Of a stretch of DNA of 64,000 bases, positions 9,586-18,079 are shown piece by piece. Origin of the DNA: Acinetobacter brisouisimilis (GTDB lineage: Bacteria; Pseudomonadota; Gammaproteobacteria; Pseudomonadales; Moraxellaceae). Each line of letters begins with the position of its first letter. The stretch's first letter is position 1. The notes beneath the pieces were generated by a model. That model saw only the letters and a list, made by a program, of their open reading frames with translations. It had not been told where the DNA came from and did not search any database. The position numbers and the translations under genes were made by a program. The stretch covers positions 2,226,484 through 2,290,483 of the forward strand of contig NZ_KB851219.1 in the NCBI RefSeq assembly GCF_000368265.1, in the 5' to 3' direction.

Positions 9586-10035
9586 TTTTTATTCTCAAAA
9601 TATTTTTAGATCACTATACTTATTATTAATAAATTTGAAATATCAAACATTTATAATGTTTTATTCTAAGCTTTCAGGTTTTCCTTCTATACTACTAGCA
9701 TGTAACTATTGACTATTCATTCTGATGACCTAGATCGCTTTCATCATGGTTACCCCCTTTTTTATTTATCTCTCTTTGAGCAAAATTGAAATCTATTTCA
9801 ATGAGGCACAAGAAAATAAAACGGGCTTACAAAAGAAGTCTATTTCTTTGTTAAAACAGCCATTATGTAGGATTCTAAGTATATCGTCATAAACCAGATG
9901 GGTATTTTGTAAAATAAATACGCTTTCTTTTATGTGAATGTACGTTATAGTAGCAACTAATAAAATAGTGGTAGCGTTATTTAAATACGCTGGGAATAAC
10001 AAAAAAGCCGCTTTAATTTTTTGGAGTTTTATTTT
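9586..10035. other. AT-rich divergent intergenic region
   Basis: About 450 bases without a convincing gene between sbp (leftward) and a small secreted-protein gene (rightward), so it should hold both promoters. An imperfect dyad, AGCGT..ACGCT arms at 9973-9991, lies about 45 nt upstream of the rightward start and could be an operator. A short leftward frame here is AT-rich and lacks a ribosome-binding site, so it is not called. Confidence 0.5.
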
Positions 10036-10353
10036 ATGGCATATTTTCATGGTGTAGTTTTAGGCTTGTGTCTAAGTTTAGGCGCAACAAGCAGCTATGC
10101 AAATGTCATTGAAAATAAAGACAAAGCAACAAGCAAAACCACTATTACACTGGGTAAAAATGCTCACCATGTTTCATTGATTGAAAAAGAACTCAGTAAG
10201 CAAAAACAAAATACCAAAGCCATTGATTCAGATCTGGATAGCATCAAAATCTTAAATGCCATTCATGTACAGCCAAGCCAAAGCTTCTTTGCTTACCAAC
10301 ATGAACGTTTTTCTCGAATTCTCCAAGCATTATTTCAAACGCGCGACTCTTAA
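10036..10353 (+). CDS. Small secreted hypothetical protein
   Basis: I do not recognise the family. ATG 10036 has GGAG 9 nt upstream, which favours it over an upstream in-frame TTG at 10021. The 105-residue product starts with a hydrophobic segment ending in SSYA, a likely Sec signal peptide with cleavage near residue 22. The mature part is about 80 residues, charged, rich in Lys and Asn, without cysteines or repeats, so it is probably a small periplasmic or secreted protein. It stands alone between divergent sbp and co-directional gltX. Confidence 0.6.
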   Translation: MAYFHGVVLGLCLSLGATSSYANVIENKDKATSKTTITLGKNAHHVSLIEKELSKQKQNTKAIDSDLDSIKILNAIHVQPSQSFFAYQHERFSRILQALFQTRDS

Positions 10354-10365
10354 TTCTTAAGACTT

Positions 10366-10423
10366 CCCCGTCAAAATCAGCCTTGTGTTACGTTGCTTTT
10401 TCACGTTATACGGGGCTTTTTTC
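10366..10423 (+). terminator. Possible terminator upstream of gltX
   Basis: CCCCGT (10366-10371) can pair with ACGGGG (10410-10415), followed by CTTTTTT. The loop is long (about 38 nt), so this is only a moderate candidate for ending the small secreted-protein transcript. Confidence 0.4.
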
Positions 10424-10425
10424 GT

Positions 10426-10431
10426 TATAAT
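10426..10431 (+). promoter_or_regulatory. Candidate -10 box of gltX
   Basis: A perfect TATAAT 32 nt upstream of the gltX ATG, immediately after the presumed terminator. No good -35 hexamer is seen at 16-18 nt spacing, so the promoter is tentative. Confidence 0.4.
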
Positions 10432-10463
10432 AGCCCACATTAGATTTTAAAATTGAATCCATT

Positions 10464-11975
10464 ATGAAAGTCCGTACCCGTATTGCGCCCTCTCCTACAG
10501 GCTTCCCTCATGTAGGTACAGCTTATATTGCTTTATTTAACTTATGCTTCGCTAGACAACATGGCGGCGAGTTTATTTTACGTATTGAAGATACTGATCA
10601 ACTGCGTTCAACACCTGAATCAGAAAAAATGATTTTGGATTCACTACGCTGGTTAGGTATCGAATGGTCAGAAGGTCCAGATGTCGGTGGTCCACACGCA
10701 CCTTACCGTCAGTCTGAGCGTATGCATATCTATAAACAATATGCCTTAGAGTTAGTAGAAAAAGGACATGCTTTTTACTGTTTTGCCAGCGCAGAAGAAT
10801 TAGATCAAATGCGTGCAGAACAACAAGCACGTGGTGAATCGCCAAAATACGATGGTCGTGGTTTAAAACTTTCACAAGAAGAAGTTCAACGCCGTCTTGC
10901 AGCAGGCGAACCGCATGTAATTCGTATGAAAGTTCCTGAAGAAGGGATTTGTAAAGTCAATGACTTACTGCGCGGTGAAGTGGATATTCCTTGGGCACAG
11001 GTTGACATGCAAATCTTGCTGAAAACCGATGGTCTGCCAACTTATCACTTGGCTAACGTGGTCGATGACCATCTCATGCAAATCACCCATGTATTCCGTG
11101 GTGAAGAATGGCTACCTTCTGCACCTAAACATCAGTTGCTTTACCAATACTTCGGTTGGGACATGCCACAGCTTTGTCACATGCCATTGTTGCGTAACCC
11201 AGACAAATCGAAATTATCGAAACGTAAGAACCCGACTTCAATCAACTACTATCGTGACATCGGTGTGTTGCCTGAAGCACTATTGAACTACTTGGGTCGT
11301 ATGGGCTGGTCAATGCCTGATGAACGTGAAGTGTTCACCTTACAAGACATGATGGACAATTTTGACATTCACCGTGTGTCTTTGGGTGGTCCAGTGTTTG
11401 ATGTAGACAAACTGAACTGGCTCAATGGTCAGTGGATTAAAGGTTTAAGCCCTGTACAACTGCTAGAGCGTATTTTGACTTGGCAAAATAACAGCAAAAA
11501 ACTTGAAGAGATTGCAGCCGCGATTCAGCCGCGTATCAACTTGTTGTCAGAAGCCGTGAACTGGGCAGGTTTTTACTTCAACCACATGCCAAACATTACC
11601 GCAGAGATGTTTGAAAGCAAAAAACTGAGCCAAGAACAAGTGCGTCAAAGCTTACAGTTTGCAATCTGGCGTTTAGAAAAAACCTTCACATGGAACAATG
11701 ACACCGTAAGCCAAATCCTGATGGACTTGGCAAACCAGATGGGCATTAAACTGCGTGACTTTATGCCAGCGTTCTTTATTGCGATTGCAGGTTCAACCAG
11801 CTCAACCCCTGTGATGCAAGCTATGGTCACCATTGGCCCTGACCTGACCTATGCACGCTTACGTCGTGCGCTTGAAATTGTCGGTGGCCCGAGCAAAAAA
11901 GAAGTTAAAGTTTGGGAAAAACTCAACGAAAGCATTCAATTGCCGAAAAATGAAGCAACTGAAACAGGCGAGTAA
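10464..11975 (+). CDS. gltX: Glutamyl-tRNA synthetase
   Basis: Class I aminoacyl-tRNA synthetase charging tRNA-Glu with glutamate. The HIGH-type motif is [13 protein letters not shown] (residues 8-20) and the KMSKS-type motif is SKLSKRKNP near residue 252, as in bacterial discriminating GluRS. Length 503 fits. The ATG has no strong Shine-Dalgarno. Directly downstream is a tRNA operon containing two tRNA-Glu genes, its own cognate substrates, separated by an independent promoter. Confidence 0.97.
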   Translation: MKVRTRIAPSPTGFPHVGTAYIALFNLCFARQHGGEFILRIEDTDQLRSTPESEKMILDSLRWLGIEWSEGPDVGGPHAPYRQSERMHIYKQYALELVEKGHAFYCFASAEELDQMRAEQQARGESPKYDGRGLKLSQEEVQRRLAAGEPHVIRMKVPEEGICKVNDLLRGEVDIPWAQVDMQILLKTDGLPTYHLANVVDDHLMQITHVFRGEEWLPSAPKHQLLYQYFGWDMPQLCHMPLLRNPDKSKLSKRKNPTSINYYRDIGVLPEALLNYLGRMGWSMPDEREVFTLQDMMDNFDIHRVSLGGPVFDVDKLNWLNGQWIKGLSPVQLLERILTWQNNSKKLEEIAAAIQPRINLLSEAVNWAGFYFNHMPNITAEMFESKKLSQEQVRQSLQFAIWRLEKTFTWNNDTVSQILMDLANQMGIKLRDFMPAFFIAIAGSTSSTPVMQAMVTIGPDLTYARLRRALEIVGGPSKKEVKVWEKLNESIQLPKNEATETGE

Positions 11976-11984
11976 TCTTTTTGC

Positions 11985-12013
11985 TTGACGTGTGAGTGGA
12001 ATGCCCCTAATAT
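11985..12013 (+). promoter_or_regulatory. Promoter of the Ala-Glu-Glu tRNA operon
   Basis: TTGACG (11985-11990), exact 17-nt spacer, TAATAT (12008-12013), placing the start about 10 nt before the first tRNA. A near-consensus sigma-70 promoter. Confidence 0.8.
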
Positions 12014-12029
12014 TGCGCTCACACAGACT

Positions 12030-12105
12030 GGGGTCATAGCTCAGTTGGTAGAGCGCTACAATGGCATTGTAGAGGTCAGCGGTTCGATCCCGCTTGGCTC
12101 CACCA
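12030..12105 (+). tRNA. tRNA-Ala (GGC)
   Basis: 76-nt cloverleaf with encoded CCA end. Acceptor arms GGGGTCA/TGGCTCC pair with two G-U wobbles; the anticodon loop ATGGCAT gives anticodon GGC; the T-arm contains GGTTCGATCC. Confidence 0.97.
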
Positions 12106-12130
12106 AACCTCATATGTGTTGCCTCGATAA

Positions 12131-12206
12131 GTCCCTATCGTCTAGAGGCCTAGGACATCGCCCTTTCACGGCGGTAACCGGGGTTCGAATCCCCGTAGGG
12201 ACGCCA
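12131..12206 (+). tRNA. tRNA-Glu (TTC), copy 1
   Basis: 76-nt cloverleaf with encoded CCA; acceptor GTCCCTA/TAGGGAC, anticodon loop CTTTCAC with anticodon TTC, T-arm GGTTCGAATCC. Identical to the copy 24 nt downstream. Confidence 0.97.
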
Positions 12207-12229
12207 CTTAATATCAGAATACTCTAGAA

Positions 12230-12305
12230 GTCCCTATCGTCTAGAGGCCTAGGACATCGCCCTTTCACGGCGGTAACCGGGGTTCGAATCCCCGTAGGGA
12301 CGCCA
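12230..12305 (+). tRNA. tRNA-Glu (TTC), copy 2
   Basis: Second identical tRNA-Glu gene in tandem, also with encoded CCA, followed directly by the operon terminator. Confidence 0.97.
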
Positions 12306-12311
12306 AATTCT

Positions 12312-12344
12312 AAAAAACCACTGACATGATCAGTGGTTTTTTTT
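12312..12344 (+). terminator. Terminator of the tRNA operon
   Basis: A 13-bp stem with AAAAAACCACTGA on the left and its complement on the right, a 5-nt loop, and a T8 tail. Strong intrinsic terminator. Confidence 0.9.
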
Positions 12345-12409
12345 CGACTAAACTTTTTGCTTTGCCATGAAGTTCGCTAAAATAACCATAAATTCATTTG
12401 GGAGTGTCC

Positions 12410-12748
12410 ATGCAATATCGTTGCCCACAATGCCAAAGTGCTAAAATTATGCCTGTTGCCCAAGGTAGCAATGCCGTCCGCCCAGAAATTCCAAAAAGTT
12501 TAGTTATTTTGGTCTTTTCGATTTTTCTACTACTCCTGCTTGTGATTGCCTGTATTGTGATGTCGGTTTTTGCCCATGGTGCAAGCCCAATCCTACAGAT
12601 CGCTACAGGCGTGGTATTTTTGGTGACCGTGGGTTCAGGTCTGCAGTTTTGGCGCCAACTTCCAAACTTTAAATTATCAATGCAAGGGTTTCTCCAGTCA
12701 CAAAAAGCATGGAAATGCCGTGACTGTAACCATGAGTGGCAATTGTAA
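12410..12748 (+). CDS. Small zinc-ribbon-like membrane protein, unknown function
   Basis: ATG 12410 with GGAG 5 nt upstream is preferred to an in-frame upstream TTG. The 112-residue protein has CPQC near the N-terminus (residues 5-8) and CRDC plus a following His near the C-terminus. These pairs flank two hydrophobic helices (about residues 30-57 and 62-80), so the four cysteines could meet on the cytoplasmic face as a split zinc ribbon. It is convergent with czcD. I do not know a characterised homologue. A long frame on the opposite strand is judged a shadow. Confidence 0.65.
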   Translation: MQYRCPQCQSAKIMPVAQGSNAVRPEIPKSLVILVFSIFLLLLLVIACIVMSVFAHGASPILQIATGVVFLVTVGSGLQFWRQLPNFKLSMQGFLQSQKAWKCRDCNHEWQL

Positions 12749-12764
12749 TTATCATGCCAAAACA

Positions 12765-13676
12765 TTAATGCTGGTGTGAATGTTCATGAGTCAGGCATGG
12801 ATTTTCTTCAATCTGTAAAGTCGCCTGCCGAATCCCATGGCGATGTACCAGCATTTCTGTTGCTTCATGATATAAGCGATTTCGCTCCGCCTGTGGCGCA
12901 AATAAATGTACCGCGAGATGAATATTCTTGGAGCTGATTGCCCAGACTTTCAGTTGATGAATACTTTCCACGCCATCAAGAGATAACAGATCTTGCCGCA
13001 ACGCCTCAATATCAATTTCATCAGGCACACCTTCTAGCAAAATATTAATGCTTTGTTTGAGCAAGAGCCATGTACGTGGCAGCACCCACATCCCGATGAA
13101 GACCGCAACCAAGGTATCTACCCATACCCATTGTGTCAGATAAATCAGCACTGCCCCAAAAATTACTCCAACCGAACCCAGTGCATCACTCAACACTTCC
13201 AGATATGCACCTCTGACATTCAGGCTATCTTCAACACCTGACATTAAGATTTTCATGGCAATCAGGTTAATAATTAAACCCAGTATTGCCACGACTAACA
13301 TACCCAGACTTTGGATTTCAGGCGGATGGCTAAAACGCACATAGGCTTCATATAAAATATAGACAGCAACTACAAACAGCATCAGTGTATTGAACAACGC
13401 TGCCAAAATTTCAAACCGTTGATACCCAAACGTGCGTTTATCATCGGCAGGTAGTTTGCCAATTTTAATGGCGATGAGTGCAACTGCCAGTGCCGCAGCA
13501 TCGGTAAACATATGTGCTGCATCAGATAAGAGCGCCAAACTCTGAGTCAGAAAACCTGCCACAACCTCAACAATTAAAAAGCTACTGGTTAGCCCCAGTG
13601 CCAGCCAAAGTTTTTTGGAATTATTTTCACTGACTGCGGCATGATGATGCTCATGCCCATGATGGTGTCCACTCAT
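12765..13676 (-). CDS. czcD: Cation diffusion facilitator CzcD (Zn/Cd/Co efflux)
   Basis: Inner-membrane proton-coupled divalent-cation exporter of the CDF family. A His-rich N-terminus (about residues 4-12) is followed by six predicted helices; metal-site residues appear as SDAAHMFTDA (D52, H55, D59) and a second pair in the LEVLSDALGS helix. The C-terminal cytoplasmic domain ends in a His-rich EHSHQH tail. ATG 13676 has AGGAG 8 nt upstream. It follows czcA on the same strand after 82 nt that include a terminator-like hairpin, so it may be expressed by read-through or separately. Probable substrates are zinc, cadmium and cobalt by family and neighbours. Confidence 0.92.
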   Translation of the reverse strand: MSGHHHGHEHHHAAVSENNSKKLWLALGLTSSFLIVEVVAGFLTQSLALLSDAAHMFTDAAALAVALIAIKIGKLPADDKRTFGYQRFEILAALFNTLMLFVVAVYILYEAYVRFSHPPEIQSLGMLVVAILGLIINLIAMKILMSGVEDSLNVRGAYLEVLSDALGSVGVIFGAVLIYLTQWVWVDTLVAVFIGMWVLPRTWLLLKQSINILLEGVPDEIDIEALRQDLLSLDGVESIHQLKVWAISSKNIHLAVHLFAPQAERNRLYHEATEMLVHRHGIRQATLQIEENPCLTHEHSHQH

Positions 13677-13703
13677 ACAGGGACTCCTGTTTTTATGGTT
13701 ATA

Positions 13704-13743
13704 AAAACCACGTTAGACAAATTTTCAGCATTTGTCCAACGTG
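13704..13743 (-). terminator. Terminator or attenuator between czcA and czcD
   Basis: A 14-bp stem with one mismatch (13709-13722 with 13730-13743), 7-nt loop. On the minus strand it is followed by GGTTTTTAT. It would separate czcICBA expression from czcD. Confidence 0.65.
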
Positions 13744-13758
13744 ATTATTTTAAAATGA

Positions 13759-16700
13759 CTAACTGGATTTTTCATTCAGCCAGCGATAAATCACAGGCAA
13801 CAACAGCAAAGTCAGTGCTGTTGACGACAAAATCCCGCCAATCACCACAGTCGCTAAAGGTCGCTGCACTTCTGCACCCGTACCTGTAGCGAGTGCCATT
13901 GGAATAAAGCCCAAAGATGCAACACAGGCGGTCATTAAGACAGGTCTTAAACGCAAAACTGCCCCTTGCCAAGTGGCGCAATGCACATCATAGTTTTCAC
14001 GCAATTCTTTGATAAAGCTCAGCATCACCAAACCATTGAGCACGGCGACACCTGAAAGTGCAATAAAGCCCACCCCTGCCGACATCGACAAGGGAATATC
14101 ACGCAGCCACAGCGCAACTACACCACCCGACAAGGCAAACGGTACACTACTAAACACCAGCAAACTGTCTTTGACATTGGAAAACACCGCCATCAGCAAG
14201 GCAAAAATCATCAGCAAAGCCAAAGGAATAACGATTTGCATACGGGCTTTTGCCGAAGCCAGATTTTCAAATTGACCACCAAAACCAAGCCAGTAACCTG
14301 TTGGTAGTTGATGTTGCTGTAAAGTTTGCTGCATTTCCGCCACAAATGAACCCAAGTCACGCTCCCGCACATTGGCAGTCACTACGACACGGCGCTTGCC
14401 CTGCTCGCGGCTGACCTGACTCAAGCCCAAGACCTGCTCGACTTTGGCAATATCTTGCAGTTGAATCAGCCCACCGGTGGGCAATTGAATCGGCAAGTGA
14501 GCCAGTTGCTGTGCGCTACGCGATTCCTCAGGCAAACGCACCACAAAATCAAAACGTCGATCCCCCTGTAAAATCTGCCCGACATTTTGCCCACCCACAC
14601 TGCTGGCAACTAAGTCCTGAACCGATTTGATTGACAAGCCATATTGCGCTGCCAACGCGGCATCTATCGCGACGTTAAGCACAGGCAACCCTGAAGTTTG
14701 CTCAACCTTGACTTCACTTGCCCCTGAAATACCTCGCAGTTTTTGGGCAATTTTTTCGGCTTCCTGCTTGAGCACGGTCATATCATCGCCAAAGATTTTC
14801 ACCCCAACATCACTACGAATGCCTGAGATCAACTCATTAAAACGCAGTTCAATCGGTTGGGAAAACTCGCTGTTATTGCCTGCCAGTGTTGCAACAAATT
14901 TCAACATCCGCTCACGTAGTTGATCGGCCGTTTCTTGTGGATTGGGCCATTGTTCACGTGGTTTAAGTAAAATCACACCATCGGAAATATTGGGTGGCAT
15001 GACATCAGTGGCAACTTCGGCTGTACCTGTCCGTGCAAAAATTGCTTTAATTTCAGGAAAATTTTGCAATAGTTGCTGCTCGGCTTGCTCTTGCATTTTC
15101 AGTGATTGCTCAATGCCTGTACTTGGCGCACGCATCAACTGCACCGCAAAATCACCCTCGCTCAAGGTCGGTGCAAATTCACTGCCGACTCGGGTGGCTA
15201 ATACCCCTGTCAGTAATAACAGACTTAAAGCAGCGGTTAGCACCACAACACGATATTGATACGCACGGTCTAGGACATTTGCATAGCTTTGTTGCAGGGT
15301 CAGCATCCAGCGGCTTGGTTTTTCCTGTACTTTGCCTGTCACACATAACGCCACTGCCGCAGGCACAAAGGTCACCGACAAAATCATTGCCCCAACCAAG
15401 GCAATCACCACGGTAAACGCCATCGGGTGGAACATTTTGGCTTCCACACCCGACAAAGCAAAAATCGGCAAATACACCACCATAATAATGGCTTGCCCAA
15501 AAATCAGTGGACGACGGGCCTGCTTAGCCGCCAAAAACACCTCGCGAAAACGCTCGCTACGGGTTAACAATCTGCCTGTGCGGTGCGGTGCTTCTGCCAG
15601 ACGCCGAATGCAGTTTTCTACAATCACCACCGCACCATCAATAATGATGCCAAAATCCAGCGCACCCAGACTCATCAGGTTGGCACTGATATTTTGTTTT
15701 GCCATGCCCGTCAGGGTAAACAGCATTGCCAGTGGAATAATACAGGCGGTAATCAGCGCAGCCCTGAAATTTCCCAAGAATATAAACAGAATCACGATAA
15801 CCAGCACCGCACCTTCAATCAGGTTTTTCGCCACGGTTTTTATGGCTTTATCCACCAGTGACGTTCGGTCATACACCGTTTCAATCACCACACCTTTCGG
15901 CAGGCTTTTTTGAATCTCCTGCATTTTGGCATGCACCGCTTGGGCAACCGTGCGACTATTTTCACCCATCATCATCATGGCGATGCCGAGCACAGTTTCC
16001 TGACCATTGTAAGTTGCGCCACCTGTACGCAAGTCATGCCCAATCGAAACATGTGCTACATCTACCACGCGGATCGGCAAGCCATTTTTATTGGCGATAC
16101 TGATATTTTCAATATCCTGCACCGATTTCAACACACCTGGGACACGCACAGTCAGCTGTTGTCCATTGTCCTCAATAAAACCTGCACCACGGTTTTCATT
16201 GTTATCTCGTAATGCAGTGTGCAAATCACTCAGCGGAATTTGTAGTTGTTGCAGGCGCTTTAAATCGGGGGCAACCACATAGGTTTTGTTATAGCCACCA
16301 ATACTGTTGATTTCGGCGACACCTTGTACCCTCTGCAACTGCGGACGCACAATCCAGTCCTGAATCTCGCGCAAATCCATTGCGGTATAGGCTTGCCCAT
16401 CTGGCTTTTTGGCATTCGGCTCAGCTTTGATCACCCACTGGTAAATCTCACCCAATCCCGTTGAAATAGGTGAAAGCTGTGGTTCAATGCCTTCGGGCAA
16501 CTCGGCTTTAGCCTGCTGGAGTTGCTGGCTAATCAGTTGCCGCGCCCAGTAAATATCGGTGCCATCTTCAAAAATAATCGTGACTTGAGACAAACCATAG
16601 CGGGAAATCGAGCGGGTCTGCTGCAAATGCACCATGCCTGCCATCGCGGTTTCAATCGGATAGGTAATCCGCTGCTCGACTTCGAGTGCAGTAAATCCAT

Positions 16701-16890
16701 TGGCTTGCGAGTTAATTTGTACCTGCACATTGGTAATGTCAGGCACAGCATCAATCGACAATTTTTGATAGCTATACACTCCAACGCCAATCCATGCACA
16801 AGTAAACAACATCACCCACAGGGCATTTTGAATGGCAAACTGAATGATTCGGTCAAACCAGCCTTCAGGCTGTGGCAGTTTAGTGTCCAT
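13759..16890 (-). CDS. czcA: Heavy-metal efflux RND transporter CzcA
   Basis: Inner-membrane proton/cation antiporter of the HME-RND family, the pump of the CzcCBA tripartite complex that expels Co, Zn and Cd. The 1043 residues contain the TM4 signature DFGIIIDGAVVIVEN, with the acidic residues required for proton coupling in this family, and the usual two large periplasmic loops between TM1/TM2 and TM7/TM8. ATG 16890 overlaps the end of czcB by 11 nt. The DFG..D pattern favours the zinc/cobalt subgroup over the copper/silver CusA subgroup. Confidence 0.95.
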   Translation of the reverse strand: MDTKLPQPEGWFDRIIQFAIQNALWVMLFTCAWIGVGVYSYQKLSIDAVPDITNVQVQINSQANGFTALEVEQRITYPIETAMAGMVHLQQTRSISRYGLSQVTIIFEDGTDIYWARQLISQQLQQAKAELPEGIEPQLSPISTGLGEIYQWVIKAEPNAKKPDGQAYTAMDLREIQDWIVRPQLQRVQGVAEINSIGGYNKTYVVAPDLKRLQQLQIPLSDLHTALRDNNENRGAGFIEDNGQQLTVRVPGVLKSVQDIENISIANKNGLPIRVVDVAHVSIGHDLRTGGATYNGQETVLGIAMMMMGENSRTVAQAVHAKMQEIQKSLPKGVVIETVYDRTSLVDKAIKTVAKNLIEGAVLVIVILFIFLGNFRAALITACIIPLAMLFTLTGMAKQNISANLMSLGALDFGIIIDGAVVIVENCIRRLAEAPHRTGRLLTRSERFREVFLAAKQARRPLIFGQAIIMVVYLPIFALSGVEAKMFHPMAFTVVIALVGAMILSVTFVPAAVALCVTGKVQEKPSRWMLTLQQSYANVLDRAYQYRVVVLTAALSLLLLTGVLATRVGSEFAPTLSEGDFAVQLMRAPSTGIEQSLKMQEQAEQQLLQNFPEIKAIFARTGTAEVATDVMPPNISDGVILLKPREQWPNPQETADQLRERMLKFVATLAGNNSEFSQPIELRFNELISGIRSDVGVKIFGDDMTVLKQEAEKIAQKLRGISGASEVKVEQTSGLPVLNVAIDAALAAQYGLSIKSVQDLVASSVGGQNVGQILQGDRRFDFVVRLPEESRSAQQLAHLPIQLPTGGLIQLQDIAKVEQVLGLSQVSREQGKRRVVVTANVRERDLGSFVAEMQQTLQQHQLPTGYWLGFGGQFENLASAKARMQIVIPLALLMIFALLMAVFSNVKDSLLVFSSVPFALSGGVVALWLRDIPLSMSAGVGFIALSGVAVLNGLVMLSFIKELRENYDVHCATWQGAVLRLRPVLMTACVASLGFIPMALATGTGAEVQRPLATVVIGGILSSTALTLLLLPVIYRWLNEKSS

Positions 16891-18079
16891 GCTCAGCCTC
16901 GCCTTTTTCCATTTCCGACTTCAGTACAAAACTGCCTGCGGAAACATAACGCTGCTCGGCCTTTAACCCAGACAGGATTTCAACCCATTGACCATCACTC
17001 GAATATGCCCCCAACTGCACTTCAGCAGGCTGAAAATGGGTTTTGTCCTGTTCGGATTGAGCAAGGAATACCACATTTTTACCTTCAAGCTGTTGCACGG
17101 CAGTTTTTGCCACGCGCAATACTTGTTTCGGCTGTTTAGCATCAAACAAAACATTGACCATCAGATTTGGACGCAGTTCATTTGATGCTTCTAATACTTT
17201 GGCACGAACTTTTAAACGCCCTGAGGATTTATCCGCCTCAGTGCTTAAACTCTGAATCTGGGCTTGAAAAATCTTGCCTGTTTGTAAGGACTTAAACTGG
17301 ATTTTTTGCTCAGGTTGCAGGTTTTGCGCTGAACTTGGCAACACAAATTCGAGCCATAATTGCCCCAGTTGATCAATGGTAAACAGTTGATCACTGAGCT
17401 GCACATTTTCCCCGACCACCAAGTCTTTGTTGCTAATCACACCTAAGATGGGTGCATACAACACATAGCGCCCGTGGCTATTGGCATTTACTCCATATGC
17501 ACTCAAACGAGAACGTGCCGCCTGCACCGTAATTTGCGCTTGGCGGTAGGCACTATAAGCGCGCTGATAGTCTTGCTTGGCAGAAATCCCCTGCTGCCAC
17601 AGTTGGCGTTCACGCTGATAATCCTGCTCGGCAAGCTGTAAATTCTGCTGTGCCATGCTCAGATTGGCTTGCTGATCGACCACATCGGGCACAAATAAGG
17701 TAGCTAAAGCCTGCCCACGTTTGACCTGCTGACCTAGTTCGACATTGACCTGTTCCACACGCCCGGCAAAACTTGGTGAGACATGCGCCTGCTGATCGGT
17801 ATTGACTAACAAGGTGGCAGGATAACTAATACTTTGCTTGACCTCGCCATAGCTGACTTGGGCCAGTTGAATCCCTTGCTGCTGAATTTGTGCCGAACTA
17901 AACTCCACACCTTCTGACTCAGAAGCATGCCCTGTTTCTTTTTGTTCACTGTGCTCGGTTCCACCCTCAGTCTGAGCTGATTTTTGCTTGCTGAACAGCA
18001 ATCCCACCGCCAACACTACAGTCAACAGCACGATTGCCACCACCCATAACCATTGGGATTTTTGCCTTGAATTTGACAT
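16880..18079 (-). CDS. czcB: Heavy-metal efflux periplasmic adaptor CzcB
   Basis: Membrane fusion protein bridging CzcA and the outer-membrane channel. It has a single N-terminal membrane anchor (about residues 10-28), a Glu/His-rich linker, a lipoyl half-motif (VNVELGQQVKRGQALATLF), a helical hairpin (about 120-175), a second lipoyl half and a beta-barrel domain. The C-terminus is acidic and His-containing (EKGEAEHGH), suggesting local metal contact. Its ATG overlaps the czcC stop codon by one base (TAATG), indicating coupling. Confidence 0.93.
   Translation of the reverse strand: MSNSRQKSQWLWVVAIVLLTVVLAVGLLFSKQKSAQTEGGTEHSEQKETGHASESEGVEFSSAQIQQQGIQLAQVSYGEVKQSISYPATLLVNTDQQAHVSPSFAGRVEQVNVELGQQVKRGQALATLFVPDVVDQQANLSMAQQNLQLAEQDYQRERQLWQQGISAKQDYQRAYSAYRQAQITVQAARSRLSAYGVNANSHGRYVLYAPILGVISNKDLVVGENVQLSDQLFTIDQLGQLWLEFVLPSSAQNLQPEQKIQFKSLQTGKIFQAQIQSLSTEADKSSGRLKVRAKVLEASNELRPNLMVNVLFDAKQPKQVLRVAKTAVQQLEGKNVVFLAQSEQDKTHFQPAEVQLGAYSSDGQWVEILSGLKAEQRYVSAGSFVLKSEMEKGEAEHGH

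Noticed and set aside
9793..10050. Leftward 85-residue frame between sbp and the small secreted protein
   Set aside because: AT-rich, lacks a ribosome-binding site, and overlaps the start of the signal-peptide gene.
12131..12305. Tandem 76-nt repeat as a CRISPR or mobile repeat
   Set aside because: Both copies fold as tRNA-Glu with anticodon TTC; ordinary tandem tRNA duplication.
12394..12765. Leftward 123-residue frame opposite the zinc-ribbon membrane protein
   Set aside because: Antisense to a better frame with a ribosome-binding site, membrane helices and paired cysteines; the antisense product has no recognisable pattern.
15332..15913. Rightward 193-residue frame within czcA
   Set aside because: Shadow of czcA on the opposite strand; no family features and no ribosome-binding site.
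16522..17139. Rightward 205-residue frame across czcA/czcB
   Set aside because: Antisense shadow of two genes with strong family motifs.
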